A stretch of DNA of 64,000 nucleotides from positions 62,001-126,000 of the forward strand of contig NW_027305502.1 in assembly GCF_039555335.1 (NCBI RefSeq), given 5' to 3'. The position numbers and the translations under genes are program-made. Shown one piece after another: positions 12,181-23,860 of this stretch. The notes below the pieces were generated by a model. It made no database searches and was not told where the DNA came from. It worked only from the letters and a program-made list of their open reading frames with translations. This DNA comes from Amphiura filiformis. Its lineage: Eukaryota > Echinodermata > Ophiuroidea > Amphilepidida > Amphiuridae. The number at the start of each line of letters is the position of its first letter. Positions within the stretch are counted from its first letter, which is position 1.

Positions 12181-12714
12181 AGCCCGTAGATGCTTCGAAA
12201 AACAAAACATAGTTGATACTAACGTGCATTTTCCTGACTAAGGATCTTCTCGCATTTTTAAACACTAAGAAAAATCGGACTCCTGCATTGATGATTTATA
12301 TATTGTATAAAATAATTTCTTAATCAATACAATTGGTGCGAAGATTATAAAATACACCTATACACACAAAAATGGTTTAAAGCCATAATGTACGATCTTT
12401 TAAAATCAGTTTGGTCAATTTTTTTCAAACATGATTTTTTTTTTTTTTGGCATATTTGTTATGTTAAGGGCTCGGATTGCGACGTTTGCCCAGTATTTTT
12501 GTACATGTGAGCACATTAGACACGCCAATTTGCATTCTGACTACGGAGAATCCCTTTCTATCAAATGTTAATTTTGATTTTTTTTTATAGTTCACAATAT
12601 AATACAAATTTTATGACAATTTTTTGTGATATTTTGACATATAACAGATATCGAAGTAAACTTTATAAATCTGATATGTACTTAAAGCGTATATGTGGCT
12701 GTGATAAAAAGCCC

Positions 12715-13420
12715 GCAATTGCTTTGCGATGCGGTGTGTTGCCGCACTATACATCATACGGCAAACTACTACATCGCAGTTTCACAATCAAGTTAAATAA
12801 AATATACATTTTAACTTGGAAATGCGACGAGTTGCGCTAAGTTGCGGCAAAAAGTAATCGATATACCGGTATGCAATTGCAATTGCGTTGCCGATATATC
12901 GATGTAACTCACCGCAACTTATGTTGATAAATAATATAAATACAAGCTAAAACCGTTGGGGTTCGATAATGAACCCCACAAAACTAACCGACTATATTGG
13001 AAAATGCCATACGGCCGGCGGGACGGCCGGGCGGTTTCACAAGTTGCCGGCTCGATCATGTCATCCGCCGCCTGAGAACGAAATTCAGATTCGGCGATAT
13101 GTTTGCTAAACGAATTAATCTGCAAGAAATTTTTGGTACATAAACATTATGTAGCCAGAGGTATCCAGTGGTATAAAAATCTCAACGTTTGTGGAGAAAA
13201 GTGGGGGGATGAGGCTATGGGTCACGAAATGCCCTTTTAACTTTATTGTGATATCGCAATGCAGTAGTTCGCAGTACGATGCACTCGGATGCAGTGCGGC
13301 AACGCACCACACCGCAAAGCAATTGCGGCGTAGTATGAACAGAACGGACCTTATTCAGTACGACGCAGTGCGGCATCGCACCGCATCGCAACGCAATTGC
13401 GGCGTAGTATGAACAGACTT
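12715..13420. repeat. Region with two GCGATGCGG/GCAATTGC-rich repeat blocks
   Basis: 12715-12905 and 13230-13420 share words such as GCAATTGC, GCGATGCGG, ATGCAGTGCGGC and GCGGCGTAGTATGAACAGA in partly inverted arrangement, the latter with two tandem copies. Probably MITE relics. Frames here show no protein-like conservation. Confidence 0.5.
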
Positions 13421-13578
13421 TAGGGTGATTGCGTGGGATTCATGCATGCGCCATGGCTATCATCGTGATATTTTGTGGTATGATGGGTGTTAGGGTTAAT
13501 GAGTATTAACCTTCCACAGAAATGAACAGTTTAACCCCCCCCCTCCCCCACCCAGTTATAGGTAACGTGTATCACTTG

Positions 13579-13715
13579 TTAGAAGTGAAATTGTACAAAA
13601 TAATGCAAGTGAACTGAGATGTTGATGCGTCTAATGCACGCGCCCCGAAAGTGACGTGGTGCATTAGACGCATCAACATCTCAATATAAGTGCATTATTG
13701 TGTACAATTTCTCGA
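13579..13715. repeat. Perfect 25-bp hairpin within a foldback
   Basis: 13615-13639 and 13659-13683 are exact reverse complements (arm begins TGAGATGTTGATGCGTC) with a 19-base loop. Imperfect pairing extends to 13579 and 13715 through GAAATTGTACA and TGTACAATTTC. Confidence 0.85.
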
Positions 13716-13779
13716 GCAAGAATACGCATTTATTAACGTATTTCATATACTAAAAAAATATCAATGATTGCAATTTGTA

Positions 13780-14360
13780 TAGCAAAATACCACATGACTT
13801 ACTTTTTTAATGATATTATATTATCACTTTTTTGCATAATACGCTGGGGGCAGGTCCGCCCTCCAGTTTGAAGTAAGTCCATCCGGGGAAAACATGGGGC
13901 GAACATGTGCCCCATCCTCATAGGGGCGCATGTGCCCCTTGTGCACATCTTGTATTTTCCTCAGGGTATGCAAAATACAAATCGAATGCCGAGCTTAATA
14001 TCTTTGACAAATCTCGTACGTTCCCAATACAGATTTCCATTAAAACCAACTGTATTTATCTATATTGATGATAATACAACATTATCAATGCAAGAATAAA
14101 ATGACGTTTTGGTCTAATATTTTTTTTTATTTTGGTGCAGTTCGATGAACATATTCATATAAACATGATAAGTCGCGTAGCTAATATGAGAAGTTTATGA
14201 TGACATTTTGTTTTGGCTGTAGTTCGATGAACAATAATCCTATAAGTCGCGTAGCTAATATGAGAAGTTTATGATGACCTATGTTACGTCACCTAATTTA
14301 GCCATCACCAAAAGTGGTGGGCGTACCTGCCCCCAGGGCGAACACTCACCGCTTTCCCCT
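13780..14360 (-). mobile_element. GGGGAGAGCGGGGAGTGTTC-type element, truncated copy
   Basis: Inverted, diverged copy of part of the full element at 21350-22342, including its end (CGAACACTCACCGCTTTCCCC) and the GGCAGGTCCGCCCTCCAGTTT block. An internal stretch of about 65-80 bases (AGTCGCGTAGCTAATATGAG) is duplicated. No intact frame. Confidence 0.7.
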
Positions 14361-14975
14361 ATCTCAAGATTTGACTTTGATGTTGAAACATATGGCCAGC
14401 GCATAATGGCCAGCGCTCATCATGCGCAAAGCATTATTTTAATAACAAAGTACAACAACAACTCGCTTACCTTTTAAAGCGTCCAACTAAACCCTTTGCT
14501 GCTCCATCAAATGAATCTGTCCGTATAGCTTCCCCTTGATAGATGACAGGAATGGAAGACATTCACCCCAACCATAGCTTTTATACATACCACCTGAATT
14601 GAATATTCAATCAAGATAACAAATCTGTTTTTCACTGTCAATGTGAATAGCGATTTGAATTTGAACACGTGCCACATGTCCACGTTATAATTATAATATT
14701 TTAAAAACACAAAAACATCCTGTTTGACGATGAAGCATCTGTCCACCTATATCGTTTGGGTCTAACCATGCCTGCCTGTGATTTATCTTAAGATAAAAAA
14801 AATTATATGATAAAAAGGAGGAAATATTCATTAAGTTCAAAGAAAATGCCCGGGGAAAATGCTTCTGGATATACATTGTGTGTTAATTTGACTCTGGATC
14901 GTATAACTCGTATTTGAGATATGGCTCAGTCAACGTTTACCAAAAATCGCTGTTATAAGTACTAGTACATAAATA
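14361..14975. other. Intergenic, nothing recognised
   Basis: AT-rich; a GGCCAGCGC(A/T) direct repeat at about 14394-14416 only. Confidence 0.4.
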
Positions 14976-15200
14976 CAGGGTGTCCCTAAAAGAACTGTAC
15001 CGTCAGGAATTTTGATGTCCAAACCTATAATAGAACTAAATAGTTGATGTTGTCTATAAACAAAATGGTAAATTTTCAGATTCAAAAGGTATTATATATC
15101 GGCCATGTTTTATTCCGGCATTAACCCTTGTCTAACGAAAAGGGGGAGAGGTAGATAACCTTATACCCTTCCAGATTTTTTAACTGACGCCGTAAAACGC
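14976..15200 (+). mobile_element. CAGGGTGTCCC-ended element fragment
   Basis: TACAGGGTGTCCCTAAAAGA is a transposon end found in many invertebrates. Similar ends lie at 31040-31061 (inverted) and 46012. Only one end is recognisable here. Confidence 0.45.
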
Positions 15201-15348
15201 TGCGCCAAACGGCTCCATGTATAATTGTCCCAGCACAATTTGCTCATTTTAGTAAAACAAATTGAACTGACCTGCCACTTTACCCGGGGATACGTCCATT
15301 TTTGTAAGTCTAATATTTTAAAATTATGAGCATGAAATTTCTTACTTA

Positions 15349-15586
15349 TATAGAGGTTATCCGTGTTCTATAAGCTGCATATCCTATCAACGACTGCTAT
15401 ACCTTGTTTAGGACTTTCAAAAGAAGTCCCTGCATGTGCAACCATCACTGTTTCAAAATAGCCCACCAAAGGCATGCATGTAACTCCAAGGTCGTGCATT
15501 GAATTGGTTTGATTGAGGAATACTACGGGAACCAGCGCCTTTTGTTAGAAGTCATACATGAGTGAAGTGCATAACCTCTATTATAG
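15349..15586 (-). mobile_element. TATAGAGGTTATCC-ended MITE, copy 2
   Basis: Inverted copy of the element at 10272-10498, same terminal repeats and body. Confidence 0.8.
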
Positions 15587-16399
15587 CGGTTGAACGTATT
15601 ACCCCAGACGCACTGAAATACCCCCCCTTCCTTCGGTGTCTAGGCTCTCACTGAAAGACCCCTAGTTTCGAATTGCTGCCCGCACATCCCCGTCACTTCT
15701 TAACTCGAGTGCCCCCCCGGCCATTATAGAATCCACTAATACGCACATGCATGGGCGTGGACAAACTTAATATCGACCATTTATTTTTATTTAAATTCAT
15801 TTATTCCTATTTACTTTCACCAAATACTATTAGAAAGTTGGTCTTTCAGAATATGCAACAACAACTTGCAACAGACTTTTCAATTTTGAGAAATTAACCT
15901 TTGAAATTGAGTAAGTTGTTTTTGGACCTCCCTGTATAATGTATAACGTTATCTTAACAATGCATACAATGAAATTTACGATGTTATGGAATATGTAAAA
16001 ATTTGTATGTTTATAATATTATGTATATTTTATCTGTAAGTGCAATATAATGTTTGTAATGTAAATTATATCCATTTTTAACATTCTGAATAAAATCATA
16101 TCAAATGAAATCAAAAATAATGTATAACATTACCTTCAAAAATCTTGGAAATTTTATGTTCATTTCCAGTGATGAATCTGATATGAATGGCTCTTTCGTT
16201 GTCAAGTTTCCTGACGTCAAATACGGTACAACAGATCGAAGCATGAAGATAGTTCTCATGATTATAATCAATCAAAATCTTTAAAAAACACTATTCGTGG
16301 ATTCTTTTGGATAATTATCTACGTAGAATGTAGCATGTGGATATATGCCCTTTACGAAAAACGACAAAACAAAATACTAAAACAAAGTACTAAAAGGGT

Positions 16400-16510
16400 T
16401 ATTACTCCCAGTAGTATCGGTCCCAGCCGATTGGTGCTACTTTCCTTTACTGAACAAAGGTTTGTTTTAGTGACGGAGGAACACAAACCGGCTGGGACCG
16501 AGACCATTTA
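16400..16510. repeat. Imperfect inverted repeat (GGTCCCAGCCG / CGGCTGGGACC)
   Basis: Arms at 16408-16430 and 16482-16503 enclose about 50 bases; probably a small MITE core. The frame over it is coincidental. Confidence 0.5.
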
Positions 16511-16698
16511 CTCCCGGGTTATAGCGATTATTGAATTTTGGACTGATACTTATGATTCCTCATCCTCATATCCCAGCCTCATAATGCAATACTTGAAAAA
16601 TGACCCTATTTAATTGCAATAATAGTCCAATAAATTACCGTAACAATCGTGCAAATCATGTTAAATGTGCTGTATTTGGCAGAGCAGACAGAGTACTT

Positions 16699-16910
16699 AG
16701 GGGCTGTGCAAGAATTATTTTCCATTTGCATATTAAAGCGTTTCCCTACTGTTTTTCTTTAAAAGGCGCCTCATGAATGTGTGCCAAAAATCGCTTCCCC
16801 CTCTCGGCTGGCCAAAAATTGCTTGCCCCTCCCCCCTTTCGGCTCGCCAAATATTTCTTGCCCCCCCAATTTTACCCTCCCCAAGGGCTCATAATTTTTG
16901 CACAGCCCCT
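16699..16910. mobile_element. Short MITE with AGGGGCTGTGCAA ends
   Basis: The ends AGGGGCTGTGCAA and TTGCACAGCCCCT are exact inverted repeats around a C-rich body with three degenerate copies of a GGCT(G/C)GCCAAAAAT-like word. Confidence 0.75.
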
Positions 16911-16984
16911 TGTACTCTTATAGCGCATATCATTATAGGCTATGGAGGCATTTTTTTAAATAGCTCCCTTATTTGGTGCAGTGG

Positions 16985-17356
16985 GAAAAGGTCGTTGAAC
17001 TTTTACACAGAGGTAGAGATCAAGTTCAAAATTGCTCGGAATTGGTTAAAAACACAGGCAATCTGTTCCTCGTCATAAGGATTCAAAAAAAGTATAGTTT
17101 GATTTATCTACCACGTATATGGTTGTGGATTTTTGAGCAAAAAGGTAACATTGTGACATCATTAGGCCTAGAGATCTAATTTTGGCAAAATTGAAAAACA
17201 AAATGCTCTGATTTTGTTGAAAATGGTCCCATTTTATTGGTCTTTCCATAATGAATTAGAAAAATAATAGTTTGTGCAATGTAGGTTGTTTCGTTGCCAC
17301 AGTAACCCATCAAAAATCGACAATACCAGTTGAGTCACAAAGTTCAACGACCTTTT
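16985..17356. mobile_element. MITE with 18-bp terminal inverted repeats
   Basis: AAAAGGTCGTTGAACTTT at the left is matched by AAAGTTCAACGACCTTTT at the right, about 370 bp apart. No coding sequence inside. Confidence 0.7.
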
Positions 17357-17414
17357 TCTACTAATGCCGCGCTATTAAAAAGAAAAGAAAAAAAAAAGAG
17401 GTAAAAACAGAGAA

Positions 17415-17495
17415 GATGTAGGCTAGATGCAGAAAGTGATGAGTCTATAGTATAATATCGCTTTATATGATACTTTCTGATCGGGACTGACTGAG
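17415..17495 (-). repeat. Inverted fragment of the 320-bp subrepeat
   Basis: On the minus strand this matches the GATCAGAAAGTTTAAAGCGA to CATCACTTTCCGCATCTG part of the subrepeats at 18270-19255, in opposite orientation at the left border of the array. Confidence 0.7.
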
Positions 17496-17517
17496 ACTAT
17501 TATACCTAAGTCTCTGG

Positions 17518-19831
17518 AAAGCTTTTTTACATCGCGTTCAGCAGATAAAACCGACAACCAACGGGCATTTAAATTTGAGCTATCTGCAGTCGATAGCAAA
17601 ATCATACGAATCCGACAGACACCAAAATGACATAAAACAGATAGAGAAATGTAAAAGCTTTATTTCAAAGTTTGTTTCAGCGTAATGCGGTATTCGGTTC
17701 TTGAGATATTTCAATTTTAATATTACCCATGTAAATCAATGCAGGAGCTCAAAAGACACCGGCACCAGAATCGAGCAAATTACGGCATGTCTCGCCACAT
17801 TTTCTTTTAGTATAAAAATCGGCACTAGGCCGAATACAATGCTATAAAGAAATGTTAAAATGACGAAGCTGACCAAAATTGCTATCTTAAGAAGATAGCA
17901 AGTAAAAAAAAAAAAAAATAATAATAATATCAAAAAAACAAACAAAAAAAAAACACATTGCCTAGCACGCGTTGTAAATGATGATTCAGTACGGCGCGAA
18001 ACGGTAAAACTGCATTGAACGGGATTGCGCGCTCAGAGAAAAATCGGCAGGCCGACTGCAGGGCTATAAAGAAATGTAAAAATGACAAAGCTGGCCAAAA
18101 TTTAAAATGGCACTTATAAAGCAGAGATTATCATCTGCCTGTTTCTCTATTTTTACCTCTTTTCCCCCCTTTTTCTTAAATAGCGCGGCATATAGGCCGA
18201 ATGCCGATTTTTTTAATTCGGGCAGAGTAACCGCGTTGTTCGCGTTTTAGGATTTGTTTGCTACAGGCCTATCTACTGAAGATAGCATTTAGAATCTCAT
18301 CCCGATTCGTTGCATCTTTCTACTCTAGAAGTAATGTTTTACATTATTTTCTCTAAATTTTTAATTCATCATGTAGCGGCGAGTTTTTTCTTTCTAATAC
18401 ATCAGTCCCGATCAGAAAGTTCAAAGCGATATTACAGACTCATCACTTTCCGCATCTGCCTGTTTCTATATTTTTACCTCTATTTTTTCACTTTTTTTCA
18501 TAGCGCGGCATATAGGCCGCATGCTGATTTTTTTTAATTCGGGCAGAGTAACCGCGTTGTGCGCGTTTTAGGACTTTTTTTGCTATATCTACTGAAGATA
18601 GCATTTAGAATCTCATCCCGATTCATTGCATCTTTCTACTCTAGAAGTAATGTTGTACATTATTTTCTCTGAAATTTTTACTTCATCATGTAGCGGCGAG
18701 TTTTTTCTTTCTAATACATCAGTCTCGATCAGAAACTTTAAAGCGATATTACAGACTCATCACTTTCCGCATCTGCCTGTTTCTATATTTTTACCTCTAT
18801 TTTTTCCCTTTTTTTTTTTCATAGCGCGGCATATAGGCCGAATGCTGACTTTTTTTTAATTCGGGCAGAGTAACCGCGTTGTGCGCGTTTTAGGATTTTT
18901 TTGCTATATCTACTGAAGATAGCATTTAGAATCTCATCCCGATTCATTGCATCTTTCTACTCTAGAAGTAATGTTGTACATTATTTTCTTTGAAATTTTT
19001 ACTTCATCATGTAGCGGCGAGTTTTTTCTGTCTAATACATCAGTCTCGATCAGAAAGTTTAAAGCGATATTACAGACTCATCACTTTCCACATCTGCCTG
19101 TTTCTCTATTTTTACTTCTCCCCCCCCCCCCCTTTTTTTTAATAAAAAATATATATAATAGCGCGGCATAGGGGCCTAGGCCCATAGGCCGAATGCCGAT
19201 TTTTTTTTATTCGCGCAGAGTAACCGTGCACGTTTTAGGATTTTTTTTCGCTATATCTACTGAAGATAGGCCTAGCATTTACAATTAAAATTATAAACCA
19301 AAACAAAATGTAGCAACATTTGAAATTTTAATTTGATCTTCAGAAGATAGCACACCAGTAACATGATTCTATAAAATATCGCTTTAAGGCCCATATACCA
19401 CTAAATCCGCCTGCGAAGCGGTTTCCGGTAAAAGTTTATCACGCCTACACGGTCCCAAACTTTGCATAAAAATTCTAGAAAATCGGTACAATATTAACAA
19501 TTTAGTGTTGAAAATCGTGTTTTACTAGAACTTGTGAATGTGATCTCTACAAATTTGAAAAGAAAATGCGAAAATTTGAGTGATTATTTACCATTATGTG
19601 CGCATGAACAAACGAGGTCAGAACGCGGTTAGCAGTCGGATGTAAACACGGGAAAATGTGGCCCTTTTATATAGCACTAATTTTCTCAAAAATTAGTCGG
19701 ACCTAAAATGTGGAGTCATTTTCAGAAATGCTATGCAGAATTTTGTTGTAGTTATGATGATATGAAATATATATTTCAAAGTTGGACGTAACTAGACTTA
19801 TGGCCAAAACGCGGCCCTTATTTAGCACGTA
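17518..19831 (+). repeat. 2.3-kb duplicated unit A
   Basis: Starts AAGTCTCTGGAAAGC and is repeated from 19832, again at 22826 and 23479 (partial). Copies differ by few bases, so the duplication is recent. Inside are three or four tandem subrepeats of 316-347 bp starting at about 18271, 18587, 18908 and 19255, each opened by ATCTACTGAAGATAG. The small frames inside (starting MHLSTLEVM) follow the subrepeats and have no gene-like features. Confidence 0.9.
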
Positions 19832-22825
19832 AAGTCTCTGGAAAGCTTTTTTACATCGCGTTCAGCAGATAAAACCGACAACCAACGGGCATTTAAATTT
19901 GAGCTATCTGCAGTCGATAGCAAAATCATACGAATCCGACAAACACCAAAATGACATAAAACAGATAGAGAAATGTAAAAGCTTTATTTCAAAGTTTGTT
20001 TCAGCGTAATGCGGTATTCGGTTCTTGAGATATTTCAATTTTAATATTACCCATGTAAATCAATGCAGGAGCTCAAAAGACACCGGCACCAGAATCGAGC
20101 AAATTACGGCATGTCTCGCCACATTTTCTTTTAGTATAAAAATCGGCACTAGGCCGAATACAATGCTATAAAGAAATGTTAAAATGACGAAGCTGACCAA
20201 AATTGCTATCTTAAGAAGATAGCAAGTAAAAAAAAAAAAAATAATAATAATATCAAAAAAATCAAAAAAAAACACATTGCCTAGCACGCGTTGTAAATGA
20301 TGATTCAGTACGGCGCGAAACGGTAAAACTGCATTGAACGGGATTGCGCGCTCAGAGAAAAATCGGCAGGCCGACTGCAGGGCTATAAAGAAATGTAAAA
20401 ATGACAAAGGTGGCCAAAATTTAAAATGGCACTTATAAAGCAGAGATTATCATCTGCCTGTTTCTCTATTTTTACCTCTTTTCCCCCCTTTTTCTTAAAT
20501 AGCGCGGCATATAGGCCGAATGCCGATTTTTTAAATTTGGGTAGAGTAACCGCGTTCAGTGCGCGTTTTAGGATTTGTTTGCTACAGGCCTATCTACTGA
20601 AGATAGCATTTAGAATCTCATCCCGATTCGTTGCATCTTTCTACTCTAGAAGTAATGTTTTACATTATTTTCTCTAAATTTTTAATTCATCATGTAGCGG
20701 CGAGTTTTTTCTTTCTAATACATCAGTCCCGATCAGAAAGTTTAAAGCGATATTACAGACTCATCACTTTCCGCATCTGCCTGTTTCTATATTTTTACCT
20801 CTATTTTTTCCCTTTTTTTCATAGCGCGGCATATAGGCCGAATGCTGATTTTTTTTTAATTCGGGCAGAGTAACTGCGTTGTGCGCGTTTTAGGACTTTT
20901 TTGCTATATCTACTGAAGATAGCATTTAGAATCTCATCCCGATTCATTGCATCTTTCTACTCTAGAAGTAATGTTGTACATTATTTTCTTTGAAATTTTT
21001 ACTTCATCATGTAGCGGCGAGTTTTTTCTGTCTAATACATCAGTCTCGATCAGATCAGAAAGTTTAAAGCGATATTACAGACTCATCACTTTCCGCATCT
21101 GCCTGTTTTTCTATTTTTACTTCTCCCCCCCTTTTTTTATATATAATAGCGCGGCATAGGGGCCTAGGCCTATAGGCCGAATGCCGATTTTTTTTTTATT
21201 CGCGCAGAGTAACCGTGCACGTTTTAGGATTTTTTTTCGCTATATCTACTGAAGATAGGCCTAGCATTTACAATTAAAATTATAAACCAAACCAAAATGA
21301 AGCAACATTTGAAATTTTAATTTGATCTTCAGAAGATAGCACACCAGTAGGGGAGAGCGGGGAGTGTTCGCCCTAGGGGCAGGTTCGCCCACCCTTGTTT
21401 CTCAGCACTACGGCTATCGGGGAATTTGGTGATGGCAAAATTAGGTGACATATGTCATTATAAACTTCTCATATAAGCTACGCGACATATAGGGACGTGT
21501 TTATCAAACTGCAGCCAAAAAATGTATTTTTTTCTTGCATTCATAATGTTGTATTATCATTGATACATAAATACAGATGGTTTTAACGGAAATCTGTATT
21601 GGGAACATATGGGATTTGTCAAAGATTTAATGCACTTATAAACTCCTTATTCGATTTGTATTTTGCATACCCTGAAGAAAATACAAAAACGTGCACAAGG
21701 GGCACGTTCGCCCTTTTGAGGATGGGGCATGTTCGCCCTATATCTTCCCCGGGCGGACTTACCCAAACTGGAGGGCGGACCTGCCCCATCAGCGTATTAT
21801 GCAAAATATTGCTAATTATACCATTAAATAAGGTAAAACTACTGAAAAGCATGTTTTTTAAAGTTATGTGGTATCAGTAGTACTCATACCACCGTTTATG
21901 TCATAATCCATAATCTCCCCGAAGTTGTAAACATGATACGTTTAAGCTCACTTTGGACCCCTACATTTTACCCTGACCCAACCCCTGCAACAAATTTAGG
22001 GACTCCCCAGAAGAGAATGAATGCCCTGTATGCTATTGCTAAATGTTTGCATTGAATATGTTATTGTTATGCAATGTTTAAACTTTTTTTTGTGAGTAGG
22101 GTTAACTTACCCCACCATATGCATGGGCGAACCTGCCCCAATATGGGGCAAGTTCGCCACTTTGCAAAACTTTTTTGTTTGCTCTATCCTGTTGCTATTG
22201 TAAGACCTGTAGTTCTGGGATTGTGGCCGTATATAGCTAAGACATAGGGCTTTCACATGGGCTAATCAGGTCATCCCTAACCTTAAAATTGACATCGCTA
22301 GGCTGGTCAGAAAAAATAGGGCGAACACTCCCCGCTCTCCCCTAACATGATTCTATAAAATATCGCTTTAAGGTCCATATAGGCCTACCACTAAATCCGC
22401 CTGTGAAGTGGTTTCCGGTAAAAGTTTATCACGCCTATAGTCCCAAACTTTGCATAAAAATTCTAGAAAATCGGTACAATATTAGCAATTTAGTGTTGAA
22501 AATCGTGTTTTACTAGAACTTGTGAATGTGGTCTCTACAAATTTGAAAAGAAAATGCGAAAATTTGAGTGATTATTTACGATTATGTGCGCATGAACAAA
22601 CGAGGTCAGAACGCGGTTAGCAGTCGGATGTAAACACGGGAAAATGTGGCCCTTTTATATAGCACTAATTTTCTCAAAAATTAGTCGGACCTAAAATGTG
22701 TAGTCATTTTCAGAAATGCTATGCAGAATTTTGTTCTAGTTATGATGATATCAAATATATATTTCAAAGTTGGACGTAACTAGACTTAGGCCTACGGCCA
22801 AAACGCGGCCCTTATTTAGCACGTA
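19832..22825 (+). repeat. 2.3-kb duplicated unit B, with inserted element
   Basis: Matches unit A but with fewer 320-bp subrepeats and a 993-bp insertion at 21350-22342. The net length is 2994 against 2314. Confidence 0.9.
21350..22342 (+). mobile_element. 993-bp TIR element with TA target duplication
   Basis: Ends GGGGAGAGCGGGGAGTGTTC and the exact complement are flanked by TA at 21348-21349 and 22343-22344. The empty site survives in unit A at 19359-19360 (CACCAGTAACATG), so insertion followed the unit duplication. The element is rich in GGCGAAC/GTTCGCC words. The 93-codon frame inside shows no transposase motif, so it is non-autonomous. Confidence 0.92.
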
Positions 22826-23860
22826 AAGTCTCTGGAAAGCTTTTTTACATCGCGTTCAGCAGATAAAACTGACAACCAACAGGCATTTAAATTTGCGGGC
22901 TGATGGGGCAGGTCCGCCCTCCAGTTTGGGGTAAGTCCGCCCGGGGAAGATATATGGCGAATATGCCCCATCCTCAAATGGGCGAACGAGCCCCTTGTGC
23001 ACATTTTTGTATTTTCTTCAGGGTATGCAAAACACAAATCGAATAAGGAGTTTATAACTGCATTAAATCTTTGACTAATCCCATATGTTCCAATACAGAT
23101 TTCCATTAAAACCATCTGTATTTATGTTTCAATGATAATACAACATTATGAATGCAAGAAAAAAAATACGTTTTGGTGTAATTTTTTTGTTTTGGCTGCA
23201 GTTCGATGAACATGTCCCTATATGTCGCGTAGCTGATATGAGAAGTTTATAATGACCTATGTCACCTAATTTTGCCATCACCAAATTCCCTGTGGCGCTG
23301 CAACAAGGGGTGGGCGAACCTGCCCCTAGGGCGAGGGGCGAACACTCCCCGCTCTCCCCTAGTCATTTTCAGAAATGTTATGCAGAATTTTGTTCTAGTT
23401 AAGATGATATCAAATATATATTTCAAAGTTGGACGTAACTCGACTTATGGCCAAAACGCGACCCCTATTTAGCACGTAAAGTCTCTGGAAAGCTTTTTTG
23501 TGGTATGTACCGTACCCTTTATCTCGTTCAGCAGACAAAAACGACAACCAACGGGCATTTAAATTTGAGCTATCTGCAGTTGATAGCAAAATCACACGAA
23601 TCCGACAAACACCAAAATTACATAAAACAGACAGAGAAATGTAAAAGCTTTATTTCAAAGTTTGTTTCAGCGTCATATGGTATTCGGTTCTTGAGATATT
23701 TCAATTTTAATATTACCCATGTAAATCAATGCAGGAGCTCTATAGACACCGGCACCAGAATCGAGCAAATTACGGCATGTCTTGCCACATTTTCTTTTAG
23801 TATAAAAACTAGGCCGAATGCAAAGCTATAAAGAATGTAAAAATGACGAAGCTGACCAAG
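22826..23860 (+). repeat. Rearranged partial units C to E
   Basis: 22826-22894 is a unit start. It runs into a truncated inverted GGGGAGAG-type element (22895-23360). From 23361 the sequence is the end of a unit, and at 23479 a new unit start begins that is cut off near 23860. Confidence 0.8.
22895..23360 (-). mobile_element. GGGGAGAG-type element, truncated inverted copy
   Basis: Carries one intact end (CACTCCCCGCTCTCCCC) at 23344-23360 joined to TAGTCATTTTCAG, a TA site present in intact units (22690-22705). The other end is lost at the junction with unit C. Confidence 0.8.

Noticed and set aside
17736-21159. Several 60-115 codon frames, some starting MHLSTLEVM, repeated
   Set aside because: They track the tandem subrepeats and T-rich tracts, differ in length between copies through indels, and lack any conserved end.
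21599-21880. 93-codon frame inside the 993-bp element as a transposase
   Set aside because: Too short, no DDE/D-type motif, and related frames in other copies occur on either strand because of GGGCGAAC-type repeats.
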